Source: Lachancea mirantina
Taxonomy: Eukaryota; Ascomycota; Saccharomycetes; Saccharomycetales; Saccharomycetaceae
Assembly: GCA_900074745.1 (NCBI GenBank)
Contig: LT598462.1
Coordinates: 186,001 to 250,000 of the forward strand
DNA length: 64,000 nt
Reading direction: 5' to 3'
The notes under the pieces: generated by a model
Database searches by the model: none
Seen by the model: only the letters and a program-made list of their open reading frames with translations
Told to the model about the DNA's origin: nothing
Shown: piece by piece, positions 1 through 8,830 of the stretch
How positions within the stretch are numbered: position 1 is the first letter of the stretch
How the letters are laid out: each line of letters starts with the position of its first letter
Program-made: the position numbers and the translations under genes

Positions 1-1814
1 ATTCGGAGGTCGTTGTGCAACCACCTAGGTTTTTACGTTCTAGAGGTGGTCATTCCCAGCCACCATCTTATATTAGTTTCGCAGACGACCAGTCTCATTT
101 CCTTCTTTCCGCTTCTAAAGACCGCTCGGTCTGGACATTCTCGCTCAGAAAGGACGCTCAATCGCAGGAACTATCTCAAAGATTGCATAAGAAGCAGGGT
201 GGTGGCAGAATTGGTGGCAGTACGCTTAAAGAGAAGTTCCCAGAAGTTGTTGCAATGGCGATAGAAAATGCTCGCCAAGGTGATTGGGAAAATGTTGTCA
301 CAGCTCATAACGGTGAAGCATTCGCAAGAACTTGGAACTCTGCGACGAAAAGAGTGGGACGATGGACCCTGCCTACTTCTGACGGTGGATTTTCAAAAAG
401 TGTAGCCATGTCTGCGTGTGGAAATTTTGCGCTGGTGGGGTCTTCAAATGGTGGTATTGGTGTTTATAATCTCCAGAGTGGTATTCCACGCAAGAAATAT
501 CGTCTACACACTAAGGCGGTGACCGGGATAGCTTTGGATGGTATGAATCGGAAAATGGTATCCTGTGGGTTGGACTGTATTGTTGGATTCTATGACTTCA
601 GCCAAAGCAGTTTTCTAGGCAAGCTGATACTTAGCGCGCCGATCACCTCTATGGTATATCACAGAGCCTCGGACCTGTTTGCAATGGCCCTGGATGATTT
701 TTCCGTTGTTGTCGTTGACGCTGTTACTCAGCGTGTCGTACGTCAACTATGGGGTCACACCAATCGTATAACCTCCTTCGATTTCTCCCCTGATGGGCGT
801 TGGATAGTCACTGCGTCTTTGGATGCCACAATGCGTACTTGGGATCTGCCTTCGGGTGGATGCATCGACGGCATAAAAGTTCCCGCCGTCGCCACAAATG
901 TCAAATTTTCACCAAATGGGGACCTCTTAGCTACTACACACGTAAGTGGCAGTGGCATCTCTATTTGGACTAATCGGGCGCAGTTCAGACCTGTTGGGGT
1001 GAGGCATGTTGAAGAGTCGGAGTTTGTAGCAATTGACCTACCAAATGCCTCTACCCAAGGAGGCGTTTCCGCCCTAGAAGGTGCCCTTGAAAATGATGAT
1101 AATGAAGCTCCGGAACTTTTCGAGAAGTACGAGTCAGTTGCACAAGTGAATGAGGATTTAGTCACACTTTCGCTTGGGCCTAGAAGCAAGCTCAATACAC
1201 TAATAAATCTTGACATCATCAAGCAACGCTCGAAGCCCGTTGAGCCACCAAAAAAACCTGAAAAGGCTCCGTTTTTCTTAAGCTTATCAGGTGGAGCAGT
1301 TGGAGATGACGCAGTGGGAAGAGAGCGTGATGATTCGGCTTCTTTACTCAATGGGACTGATCAGATGCGAGTAGACGAATCTGATGCTGCTGTATTTGAA
1401 ATGCAAAAGCTCAAACCGAAAGATACAGCTTTCGAGTCGGAGTTTACTCGCTTCTTAAGATTGGGGTCCGAGGACACTGACTATTGTAAATTTTTGTCAT
1501 ATGTCGTTGGTCTGTCTCCTGCCAAATTGGAGCTAGAGATCAGATCTTTGAACTCTTTTGAGCCTTTCGAAGAGGTTGCGTGGTTTCTTGAGGCTCTGGC
1601 ACAGGGCTTGTCTACGAACAGAGATTTCGAACTCTACGAAGCCTTTCTAAACATTCTCTTCAGAGTACATGGAGACGTCATTCATGCTAACAGCTCTCAC
1701 CAGAATTTAAAGGCAGCTTTAGAAAAGTGGAATAATGCTCACTCCCAGAAAGAGCGCCTAGACAACCTTACAAAGTACTGCGCCGGAGTTTTGGGCTTTT
1801 TAGCGACTGCTTAA
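1..1814 (+). CDS. UTP21: U3 snoRNP / SSU processome WD40 protein Utp21 (5' partial)
   Basis: Utp21 belongs to the UtpB module of the nucleolar small-subunit processome, which acts in 18S rRNA maturation. The frame is open to the left window edge, so the N-terminal third lies outside; about 603 residues are visible (S. cerevisiae protein about 939). Visible WD40 blades include LLSASKDRSVWTFSLR, GRWIVTASLDATMRTWDLP and SPNGDLLATTHVSGSGISIW. The conserved C-terminal Utp21 domain (around LEIRSLNSFEPFEEVAWFLEAL) runs to the stop. The GTG at 15 is internal, not a start. It converges with VAM6 across about 80 bp. This is the YLR409C position in the conserved order. Confidence 0.96.
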   Translation, partial: SEVVVQPPRFLRSRGGHSQPPSYISFADDQSHFLLSASKDRSVWTFSLRKDAQSQELSQRLHKKQGGGRIGGSTLKEKFPEVVAMAIENARQGDWENVVTAHNGEAFARTWNSATKRVGRWTLPTSDGGFSKSVAMSACGNFALVGSSNGGIGVYNLQSGIPRKKYRLHTKAVTGIALDGMNRKMVSCGLDCIVGFYDFSQSSFLGKLILSAPITSMVYHRASDLFAMALDDFSVVVVDAVTQRVVRQLWGHTNRITSFDFSPDGRWIVTASLDATMRTWDLPSGGCIDGIKVPAVATNVKFSPNGDLLATTHVSGSGISIWTNRAQFRPVGVRHVEESEFVAIDLPNASTQGGVSALEGALENDDNEAPELFEKYESVAQVNEDLVTLSLGPRSKLNTLINLDIIKQRSKPVEPPKKPEKAPFFLSLSGGAVGDDAVGRERDDSASLLNGTDQMRVDESDAAVFEMQKLKPKDTAFESEFTRFLRLGSEDTDYCKFLSYVVGLSPAKLELEIRSLNSFEPFEEVAWFLEALAQGLSTNRDFELYEAFLNILFRVHGDVIHANSSHQNLKAALEKWNNAHSQKERLDNLTKYCAGVLGFLATA

Positions 1815-1897
1815 TGATCAATAGCAGTGCGTAAGAGAAAATACAGAATATGTTTGAAAGGAAGATGCAAGTGCGATTACCATTTTGTATACACGAT

Positions 1898-4800
1898 CTA
1901 TTTATCAAAAAAGTCATGTACCTTGGGTGGATGCTGGACGTTTTTCGCATGCCTGTGCTGCTGAGATTGCCCGCAGCCGTAGTGCAGAACTACATCCCGG
2001 CCGTGCTTATGAGAGATGGTATATGTCTCTTCCACATTATTTTTCAGACTTTTGTTGCACACAGGGCATTTCGTCTCTTCAGAAAGGATGACATATGCAG
2101 CTTGTTTCTCATTAATTTCGTAAGCTTTATTAATGAGATCAACTTGAAGCAGGTTCTTCTGCAACCGCGAGTTATTCTTTTGAATGGCGTTGAATTTTAG
2201 TCGGTGAGATAGCACCCTTTCAAAACCCTCCAAGCAAAGCGAGGTTGGAATCCGTCGTAGGAACTCAACAAAGTCTAACACAGAACCGTACTCTTGGAAG
2301 AACTGCCTGAGGTTGTGAGGGGGTTTTGAAGTCGTGCTTTCGAGAATCATGTCCAAGAATCGCCATAAAAGTACCTTTCCAGCCTCGGGACTAGATTTAT
2401 AGATATCCGAGCAATACGAGGACGCTAAAGAATAGCTTGAAAGATCCTCTAGAAAGATGCATAATGCATTTTCGTGATCACCTATCAGCTTCATTGGGAA
2501 AGTCTCCATCAATTTTATTTGTCTTATTTCATCAGCAGAGAGAGAGTCATTCGTCAGCTTGTCTCGAAGCATCTCCAAAACGTTGTGAGCATTATAGGCA
2601 ACAGTAGTTTTCAAGATGGCAAGCAGCTTTTTCATCGTTGCCGGCGCATGTAAATCATCCAAGTACCTCATTATCAAGGTGTCATAAATGACGCTATTTT
2701 TGCACTGGTGTATATCAACAACGTACTCCAGGTACCTCAGACCCATTTTTGAACACTCTCCGTTGATGAAATCGTAAGTTTTTTCCTGATCAACATTAGC
2801 ACGGTCGAAATCGTAGTTCAAAAAGATATCAGTAATTATCTCTTCTTTCTGGCTGGGAAATTCCTTTAACAACCAAGCTGCATTTTGGAGAATTGTCTCT
2901 AAATATTCTGATGGTAATTTTCGGAGGTAATGAATTATAAGGGTCATTATGCTAGTTTGAAGCTCCTGCAAATCATCCTTATCGTTGAGCCGATCGTATA
3001 AGCTTCGCAATAAAGCCAATGCATCACTGTGACATCCCCGATAAAAATAAAAGTCTACCAATTCTTGATACATTTGATGTTTTGTGAGCTCCTTGACAAC
3101 AAAATTGTGTTCGCAGTAATTTGACACCCTCGTGAAAGGGCCAACAAGGGACCTACTGTATTCCACGTATAACTTAAAAATGGTTGTATCAACAAGTGTT
3201 AGTAGATCATCTGCAGATGCCTCCTCCTGTTGATCAATTTGGAAAAATTGGCAATCAATCTCAATTTTACGGCCACTGTTAGCCCAAGTGGTTTTTCCCT
3301 CTCGGTGCACATTCAACAGGTTTCTCCTGGCCTCTATTAGGAAAGGTATGCAATATCGATTTATTTGAGAACCAGGTATATGTCTTCTTTGAGGATCACT
3401 CCCAAAGTCATGCCGGAAATGAAAAGCGCTTGCAAAACCGCTAGTCAACTCCAATGGCAAGCAACATGAAATGACAAGTTCAGGTGGGGCTAGAAACTCG
3501 ACGAAATTTTCAAACACTTTTTTTACGACGAGTTCTTCCAGTAAGCGAGAACGCTGTGTTTCCTTTGATTCTGAGTTTTTGGTGTCGTGGTGATCCAGGC
3601 AGTTCTCTAGACATCTTAGGCTCCATAGGACCGTTAGATCTCTCAACTTCAAGGCGTACAGATCGAGCAGATAACTGGAATCATCCGAATCAGGAACATC
3701 GCATAGTAATGATGTCCCATCTAGGCTTAAAAGCGTTTTGCATAATACAATTTTCTTGAATGGCTGACTCGGCTCATATTCCTCGACGCTTTGCATAAAA
3801 TCTTGACCGAAGGAGGCATCAGATTGATCCTCAACTGTAAGTTTGTATATTCTGACGCTGTTGTCTGCTGTCCACACGGCTATTGAATTCTCTGAGATTT
3901 TTAAGATTTCTTTAATGCCCACATCGACCGCTTGTTCCAAATAATTGTACCCATAGCGGAAATCTATAATCCGAAACGCATCAGAGTTGTATATCAACAA
4001 AAGATCGCCGCATAGCGCTTGCATGTGGCCAAACTGGCGATGATTTTCAAGAAATTTTCGACTCGCGGCACAATGAAGTGTTGTGAGGCTGAGATCTTTA
4101 AAGGAGACTTCCATACTAAGTTCAGCATTTCCATTGACATAAATGGGTTTCTCGCAACTATGCGGTTTGAATACAAATCTCACCTGTTTGAACTCGTTAA
4201 CTGCTTGGCGATTTCCTCGAAAAAACGTCGAAAAGCTGCTTTTCTTGGACAAAACGGACGGATTGAGTGAAATTCTGTCGTCTATGATTCCTGGTGCAAT
4301 ATTTTCTAGAAGCATAAACTCCTCCATCGCGGCATGCAAATCGCTGGGCCATTTGGGACTTAATACGCGATTTAGCTGGAAAAGGGTCTTAGTTCTGAGC
4401 CCCCAATAGTAAACACCATAATTGGTGGCAAGCAACAACTTTTCACGGTGCAAGACCGCTGATACCATAACTTCGCTTCTATTGTTAAAATTAATTTCTT
4501 CGATTTCCTTGAACGCACGATCTCGCCATATAAGTAATTTAACCCTGCTGCAGTGTGCCACTGTGTATACCAGTACCGTCAAAGTTTTTCCCAATGCCCC
4601 AATGCCCTCCATCAACCAACATTTCCCAATTCCCCGTTTATCCACGATTTTGTCGTACTGGCTCAAATTGGTGCTGTTTAGAAGAACAATGCTATGATCA
4701 CATTGTGCAAACACAGTATTCAGTTCCAGTGAGTAAACCATGCGGTGGATAACACTTTCTTGATTCGTTCTATTCAATAATCTGTGAATCCTTTGTACCA

Positions 4801-4942
4801 ATTTGATTTCCGTATCCTGATGCGAATATATCACCACATCTCCGGATTTACATGCCATAAGAAGCTTACCAGCGCCATAAATGGGCAAAACCGCCGTCAA
4901 TTCTTCATTTGTAATCGACGTATAAAGCGTGGCCTTTAGCAT
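1898..4942 (-). CDS. VAM6: HOPS tethering subunit Vam6/Vps39
   Basis: 1014 residues from the ATG at 4942. In the family, Vam6/Vps39 is the Ypt7-binding subunit of HOPS, which tethers membranes for vacuole and late-endosome fusion. The N-terminal half is a citron-homology/beta-propeller-like region (ITNEELTAVLPIYGAGKLLM), followed by helical clathrin-heavy-chain-like repeats. A C-terminal cysteine motif (CPVCNKSL, then HYGCGQ) is typical of the Vps39/Vps3 family. Vps3, the CORVET paralogue of similar length, is the main alternative. The neighbours RXT3, RPL31 and BRE1 place this gene at the YDL077C (VAM6) position. VPS33, another HOPS gene, lies in the same window. Confidence 0.9.
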   Translation of the reverse strand: MLKATLYTSITNEELTAVLPIYGAGKLLMACKSGDVVIYSHQDTEIKLVQRIHRLLNRTNQESVIHRMVYSLELNTVFAQCDHSIVLLNSTNLSQYDKIVDKRGIGKCWLMEGIGALGKTLTVLVYTVAHCSRVKLLIWRDRAFKEIEEINFNNRSEVMVSAVLHREKLLLATNYGVYYWGLRTKTLFQLNRVLSPKWPSDLHAAMEEFMLLENIAPGIIDDRISLNPSVLSKKSSFSTFFRGNRQAVNEFKQVRFVFKPHSCEKPIYVNGNAELSMEVSFKDLSLTTLHCAASRKFLENHRQFGHMQALCGDLLLIYNSDAFRIIDFRYGYNYLEQAVDVGIKEILKISENSIAVWTADNSVRIYKLTVEDQSDASFGQDFMQSVEEYEPSQPFKKIVLCKTLLSLDGTSLLCDVPDSDDSSYLLDLYALKLRDLTVLWSLRCLENCLDHHDTKNSESKETQRSRLLEELVVKKVFENFVEFLAPPELVISCCLPLELTSGFASAFHFRHDFGSDPQRRHIPGSQINRYCIPFLIEARRNLLNVHREGKTTWANSGRKIEIDCQFFQIDQQEEASADDLLTLVDTTIFKLYVEYSRSLVGPFTRVSNYCEHNFVVKELTKHQMYQELVDFYFYRGCHSDALALLRSLYDRLNDKDDLQELQTSIMTLIIHYLRKLPSEYLETILQNAAWLLKEFPSQKEEIITDIFLNYDFDRANVDQEKTYDFINGECSKMGLRYLEYVVDIHQCKNSVIYDTLIMRYLDDLHAPATMKKLLAILKTTVAYNAHNVLEMLRDKLTNDSLSADEIRQIKLMETFPMKLIGDHENALCIFLEDLSSYSLASSYCSDIYKSSPEAGKVLLWRFLDMILESTTSKPPHNLRQFFQEYGSVLDFVEFLRRIPTSLCLEGFERVLSHRLKFNAIQKNNSRLQKNLLQVDLINKAYEINEKQAAYVILSEETKCPVCNKSLKNNVEETYTISHKHGRDVVLHYGCGQSQQHRHAKNVQHPPKVHDFFDK

Positions 4943-5084
4943 ATCCCCTCCAACTCGGGATTCTAACTCTTTTGTTTTCGATCTGTTATAGTTGTGCTAG
5001 GGTATATACATCATTAATAGTAAAAATGACCAGTAACAGTAACCGAAGCTTCGACAAACTTAAAACCTTCAAAAGAAGGAGTTA

Positions 5085-5411
5085 ATGGCATCAAATGGTC
5101 GACAAGCGGCTTTAGAGTCTGAATTCAACAAGCTCTTGAAACTGAACTCTACCACTGCGGCGTCGGAAGCACAGGAACAAGTCGAACAGAATCATAAATA
5201 CATCAGCAATGTCCAATTGAAGGCTTTGGTCGAATTACATGATAATAAGTTTCGAGAGAGTTATACACCACTAAAGAAGCTTTACGAAAAATACAGCGAC
5301 GATTTTTTGCGGGACGGAGACTTGCAAAACTGGGCTGAACTCATCGATAGAGACATACGGGTATTGGAGACGACAATGCGGCTTGCCAAGGACAATCAAG
5401 CAAACCAATGA
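5085..5411 (+). CDS. BLS1: BLOC-1 complex subunit Bls1
   Basis: 108 residues starting at the ATG at 5085. Composition is charged and helical, with heptad-like spacing throughout (EAQEQVEQNHKYISNVQLKALVELHDNKF), consistent with the small coiled-coil proteins of yeast BLOC-1, which acts on endosomes in Rab5 (Vps21) turnover. The call rests mainly on position (YLR408C, between UTP21 and YLR407W), strand and length (about 122 residues in S. cerevisiae), because the family is short and fast-evolving. It is divergent from VAM6 across about 140 bp and converges with the next gene over 34 bp. Confidence 0.8.
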   Translation: MASNGRQAALESEFNKLLKLNSTTAASEAQEQVEQNHKYISNVQLKALVELHDNKFRESYTPLKKLYEKYSDDFLRDGDLQNWAELIDRDIRVLETTMRLAKDNQANQ

Positions 5412-5445
5412 TGGCAAGGCTATTGCGAAACCCTCTATAAGAAAT

Positions 5446-6105
5446 CTACGCCAATCCTTTGGCTGCTCTCTCCCATTTCTGAGTCTCAACCCATCCGGCG
5501 TTTATGACAGTAATCGCGTCTTGTAAGTTCAACGGCTGCCGCAACGGTGTGTCTTCTACGACTAGTTTCTTGTAGATCCGCGTATAGTGATGCGAAGAAA
5601 TATCTGCGAATTGTTCGCGATGCTGAGCAGCGGCAACGCTCGTCGCCGCAGGGGTCTGCTGCGTCCAGAGTTCGCGCCTGCGCTTCCATATCTGGTCACC
5701 AGCTGTGAACGGGCCGCTAAGCGAAGACCGTAGTTTTTGACACTCTGCAACGGCATCGTAGTTTGCAAACGCTACCGGCTGCATCGCGGGAGCTCGCCGC
5801 TGCTTTGAATCTGGTGACAGCACAGATCCGTCCTCTGTAGACTCCTCTTCGTCCGTGAGTCGCATTTCTTTCGTCAACGCCAAAGACGTGGCACTGTTCC
5901 GATCTTCGCTCGTGCTCAAGGCTATGCCTTCTTCTGCAGCCCCCGATTCGAACATAAGATCTATCGTTGAGGTTTCGCCGTATGCATCGTTCAAGACTTC
6001 CTGCGACGCTCGATGCAGATGTGCTCGCCATTTTAATAACGTCTGTTTCATGGTGTTCCTGAACTTGAACTTGGCCCCAAAGCTTCCTGGTGTGCTCTGA
6101 GTCAT
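5446..6105 (-). CDS. Uncharacterised protein, YLR407W homologue
   Basis: 219 residues from the ATG at 6105; the S. cerevisiae positional counterpart YLR407W is of similar length and unknown function. No domain is recognised. The N-terminus is basic (KFKFRNTMKQTLLKWRAHLHRASQEVL) and is followed by an acidic, serine-rich linker, then a more ordered C-terminal part rich in Leu, Gln and Ala. There is no signal peptide or membrane segment. Base composition is clearly more GC-rich than the flanking VAM6 and BLS1. The upstream region holds two CACGTG boxes, with a third in the adjoining 3' flank of RXT3. Assignment is by synteny and strand rather than recognisable motifs. Confidence 0.7.
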   Translation of the reverse strand: MTQSTPGSFGAKFKFRNTMKQTLLKWRAHLHRASQEVLNDAYGETSTIDLMFESGAAEEGIALSTSEDRNSATSLALTKEMRLTDEEESTEDGSVLSPDSKQRRAPAMQPVAFANYDAVAECQKLRSSLSGPFTAGDQIWKRRRELWTQQTPAATSVAAAQHREQFADISSHHYTRIYKKLVVEDTPLRQPLNLQDAITVINAGWVETQKWERAAKGLA

Positions 6106-6320
6106 CCTCTCGAGTTGGTTCTGTTACCGTCTTCCGTTGACGTTCTACCAGCTCGAAACTCGGTGCCAAGAACCTCCGTCCTGGCTTTTATAAATCTCGA
6201 GAGGCTTTCAAAACGCTCCGCTTACTATTGTATTAATGAGAAGGGAGAATGAGGAAAAAGAACCGCATTGTAAAGACGGGAAACGCGGGCCAAGCTCTTT
6301 GAAAGAGGCCATGTGGTTTC

Positions 6321-6382
6321 CACGTGAAACTATCTTGTCGAGAATTCACGTGAGGATGACGCTTTTCTTAAAAAGTCACGTG
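6321..6382. promoter_or_regulatory. Three CACGTG (Cbf1-type) boxes
   Basis: CACGTG occurs at 6321, 6347 and 6377, spaced 26 and 30 bp. All three lie between the RXT3 stop and the start of the YLR407W homologue, which is read from this side. CACGTG is the core of Cbf1/E-box sites in yeasts. Presence is read directly; binding is inferred. Confidence 0.6.
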
Positions 6383-7158
6383 GATGTAGCGTCGGGCGAG
6401 CTTCTGGGCCGGAACTCGAGTGCATAGATACCGTAGCTCAGCCCATCGTGCGTGGTCGACCAGGCACGAGACTCTACGTCGTTTCTGTTGCTCGAGGCGT
6501 AATTTTGGAGCGGGGGCAACATCAGAATGTCGACGACCAAATCGCACTCGGCATTTTGTAGAGGACCTGTGAGCCCCGATACCGCATTGCAGTTGGTCCT
6601 GTTGGCAGGTGTGCGTTTTGCTGCCGAATTCTTCGCTGTCGCAAAAGCACCGCAGTGTTGGAGCACGAGAATCACGTCCGAGTCGTCCGTGTATATGTCC
6701 GAGCCCCAGATCTCGTTGTTGCAGATTCTGCGGTTTGCCGGCGTCGCAGACAAGGCGTCTCGTAGCTCCTCGTGTGGTATGAAGATGCGCCAGATGCCGT
6801 TGATCGCCGAGTCGTCGCACGCGGGGATAAGGGGCGCAGGCATCGCATGCCGCAGGTAATCGTACGGAAACAGCTTATCAGCAGGCGTCTGTGGACGCGC
6901 AGGTCCGGCAGAATACTGTAATTCGCCCAGCACAGGATGCTGAGATCCAAAATTTTCGTCGGTGTGTGCGAGCAATTGCTCAGAGTTGACAGTGGGAGCG
7001 GCAGCTGCCGTCGCAACTGGAGCGGTCTCGGGCGATTTTTCAGCTTCTTGGCTTCGCGCAGACTTCAAAAGGGTCTCCTGCAGGTCGTAGATATGGCCCT
7101 GTGTCTGCCGATACGCGTCCCTCGCAGGGTGTGTATGCGATGCTTCCGTAGTAGCCAT
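6376..7158 (-). CDS. RXT3: Rpd3L histone deacetylase complex subunit Rxt3
   Basis: 260 residues from the ATG at 7158 (S. cerevisiae Rxt3 about 294). Rxt3 is a subunit of the large Rpd3 histone deacetylase complex in the nucleus. The diagnostic Rxt3 domain is visible in the second half: GIWRIFIPHEELRDA, then NNEIWGSDIYTDDSDVILV with LQHCGAF, and the ending YGIYALEFRPR. The first 90 residues are low-complexity and probably disordered. The gene is GC-rich. It is transcribed away from RPL31, and the intervening 720 bp carry Rap1 sites and a hairpin-rich island. This is the YDL076C position. Confidence 0.92.
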   Translation of the reverse strand: MATTEASHTHPARDAYRQTQGHIYDLQETLLKSARSQEAEKSPETAPVATAAAAPTVNSEQLLAHTDENFGSQHPVLGELQYSAGPARPQTPADKLFPYDYLRHAMPAPLIPACDDSAINGIWRIFIPHEELRDALSATPANRRICNNEIWGSDIYTDDSDVILVLQHCGAFATAKNSAAKRTPANRTNCNAVSGLTGPLQNAECDLVVDILMLPPLQNYASSNRNDVESRAWSTTHDGLSYGIYALEFRPRSSPDATST

Positions 7159-7435
7159 TGCACTTTTCTGGGCTTGAAATTATGGCTTTGAGAACCAATT
7201 TTCGGTCACTGCAGGTTCAATTGACGCTTGGTTCACTGATTCTACCGTTTTGGAGTCTGACCAATGCTTCTACCAGCTATAGTACTCTTTTACTTGCCCG
7301 GCTTTGCTCATTAGAAAGGGATCGTTCTTATGTATTCCTTTAGCTCCAGGCGGCTGGATTGAAGATCGCTTGATACGTCACTCATTTGAATACTCATTCA
7401 CCCGAAAAACATAACTCAGTGACTTTTCTCGTTGA

Positions 7436-7483
7436 ACATCCGTACATTTATTTGACAGATATATCATTTGACACCCATACATA
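7436..7483 (+). promoter_or_regulatory. Paired Rap1 sites of the RPL31 promoter
   Basis: Two close matches to the Rap1 consensus ACACCCRYACAYM lie in the same orientation: ACATCCGTACATTT at 7436-7449 and ACACCCATACATA at 7471-7483. Tandem Rap1 sites a few hundred bases upstream of the ATG are the usual architecture of yeast ribosomal-protein genes. Here they lie about 400 bp upstream of the RPL31 start codon. Confidence 0.85.
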
Positions 7484-7549
7484 TTTGTGCAACAGAGTTG
7501 ATAATTTTCATTGACGCTTGCGTGGCCAATGAATACTCGCGCACGACCC

Positions 7550-7835
7550 TGTTGCATGCTTGTCGCAAGCAGTCAGGAAAGCCTGGCTGGCTTTCCTCAT
7601 GCTACCGGTGGTGCTTCCAGTATGCACTAGCCCGCGCAGGGGGCCGTAGCCAGGGTTGCCCCCTGCCCAGGTGCTCCGCCGCAGGCTGCGCAGGATGGCG
7701 AAGGCCTCAGGCCGCTAGGCCAGGCAGAGGACTCAGCACCAGAGCGTCACCTGGTCCGACGTCTGGCCGGCGGGGACCAGGTTGGCGGATCCGGTGGAGG
7801 GAAAAATTTCTTGAATTTGACAAAATTCAAGGTTG
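7550..7835 (+). other. GC-rich, hairpin-rich island upstream of RPL31 (possible structured RNA or leader)
   Basis: This is a GC-rich block inside otherwise AT-rich promoter DNA. Perfect inverted repeats read directly: 7575-7583 with 7589-7597 (9 bp, 5-nt loop); 7636-7644 with 7658-7666 (9 bp, 13-nt loop); 7749-7757 with 7774-7782 (9 bp, 16-nt loop); 7810-7818 with 7823-7831 (9 bp, GACA loop). Shorter stems are 7558-7562 with 7566-7570, and a long-range GGTGCT/AGCACC pair at 7670-7675 and 7735-7740. No tRNA, RNase P, MRP, SRP or snoRNA signature was recognised. It may be a non-coding RNA, a structured RPL31 leader or a palindromic insertion; the strand of any transcript is inferred from RPL31. 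Confidence 0.5.
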
Positions 7836-7879
7836 ACCAACATCGCGAACAGATAGAATCTACAGAACAAGTGTACGCA

Positions 7880-8551
7880 ATGGCCGGTTTGAAAGACGTT
7901 GTTACTCGTGAATACACCATTAACTTGCACAAGAGGGTATGTTGAAAGCAGAATACGACAGTTGGAGCCAGGAGTCGGGGAAAACGAATAGTCGGGTCAT
8001 GCAGAATTATTTGGGCAGGTTGCTGTTAAATGGCTTTTCCAGGTGGATTTAGACGGGTTAGAAGACGAGGCCTCCAGAGATTTTGTGAATGACAGTCATA
8101 CTTGGGCGCTAAGCTTTCGAATTCTGCGATTTTAATATCGCTTACCAGTTGGGATGCACCTACGTGCGATTATTCTATTCCTGGCGACAAGTGTGTTCCG
8201 AAGATGAAAAAGCTGCCGGATTTGGAATGTGAAGCAGAATACTAACAATAGTCGTTTTTACAGTTGCACGGTGTCACCTTCAAAAAGAGAGCCCCAAGGG
8301 CCGTGAAGGAGATCAAGAAATTCGCCAAGCTGCACATGGGTACTGAGGAAGTGCGTTTGGACCCAAGACTAAACCAGGAAATCTGGAAAAGAGGTGTCAA
8401 GGGTGTCCCATTCAGATTGAGACTCAGAATCTCCAGAAAGAGAAACGAAGAGGAAAACGCCAAGTACCCATTGTTCTCCTTCGTTGAGCCAGTCGTCGTT
8501 GCTTCCGCCAAGGGCTTGCAAACTGTTGTTGTTGAAGAAGATGAAGCTTAA
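7880..8551 (+). CDS. RPL31: 60S ribosomal protein L31 (eL31), one intron
   Basis: Component of the large subunit near the peptide exit tunnel. Exon 1 is 7880-7936 and encodes MAGLKDVVTREYTINLHKR; exon 2 is 8264-8551, giving 114 residues in all. Exon 2 encodes LHGVTFKKRAPRAVKEIKKF and ends ASAKGLQTVVVEEDEA, nearly identical to yeast L31. The 327-nt intron has GTATGT, a TACTAAC branch site and a CAG acceptor, splitting the gene just after codon 19. Single copy here replaces the RPL31A/RPL31B pair. Upstream are paired Rap1 sites and the hairpin-rich island. Confidence 0.98.
7937..8263 (+). other. RPL31 spliceosomal intron
   Basis: 5' splice site GTATGT at 7937-7942, perfect branch site TACTAAC at 8240-8246, acceptor CAG at 8261-8263. 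Splicing joins two exons that continue the L31 protein without loss. No snoRNA boxes were recognised inside it. Confidence 0.95.
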
Positions 8552-8642
8552 AGCTTGAAAACTGCTACTACTACTACTCCTGGCATTGAGTGAAATAACA
8601 AGCTCCACAAAGTATCTTGTAGTTTTAAAGTTTATGTAACAA

Positions 8643-8830
8643 CGTTTTCAGTAATAAATTACCGAGAAGATCACAAGTCGCCAAGGAATCGGAGTTTTTA
8701 GACTATTCACAAGACACGGTTTGAACCCTACAGTGAGCAATTTCCTACATTGCGACAGCATGTTCGAAAGGCCTCATGGTCAGTGTAACTATGACAAATA
8801 AATATCAACCACTCATCACATTAAAAAACG
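8643..8830 (-). ncRNA. SNR63: Box C/D snoRNA snR63 (guides 25S rRNA Am2256)
   Basis: On the minus strand a perfect C box GTGATGA (8813-8819) is followed by the guide GTCATAGTTAC (8785-8795), one base, then CTGA (D' box, 8780-8783). The guide is complementary over 11 bases to the 25S sequence GUAACUAUGAC, and the fifth base upstream of the box pairs with A2256, the known target of yeast snR63. A final CTGA (D box) lies at 8648-8651. Short CGTTT/AAACG arms at the ends can pair. S. cerevisiae has SNR63 between RPL31A and BRE1 on the same relative strand. The length, about 190 nt, is shorter than the yeast RNA (about 255). End points are approximate. Confidence 0.9.

Noticed and set aside
7550-7800. 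Identity of the GC-rich island as RNase P, RNase MRP or SRP RNA
   Set aside because: An AGGAAAGCC string recalls the RNase P core, but it pairs locally, and the other conserved regions of these RNAs were not found.
7468-7836. 122-codon frame through the hairpin island
   Set aside because: No protein-like composition; it starts inside a Rap1 site and follows the GC-rich repeats. The folding pattern explains the region better.
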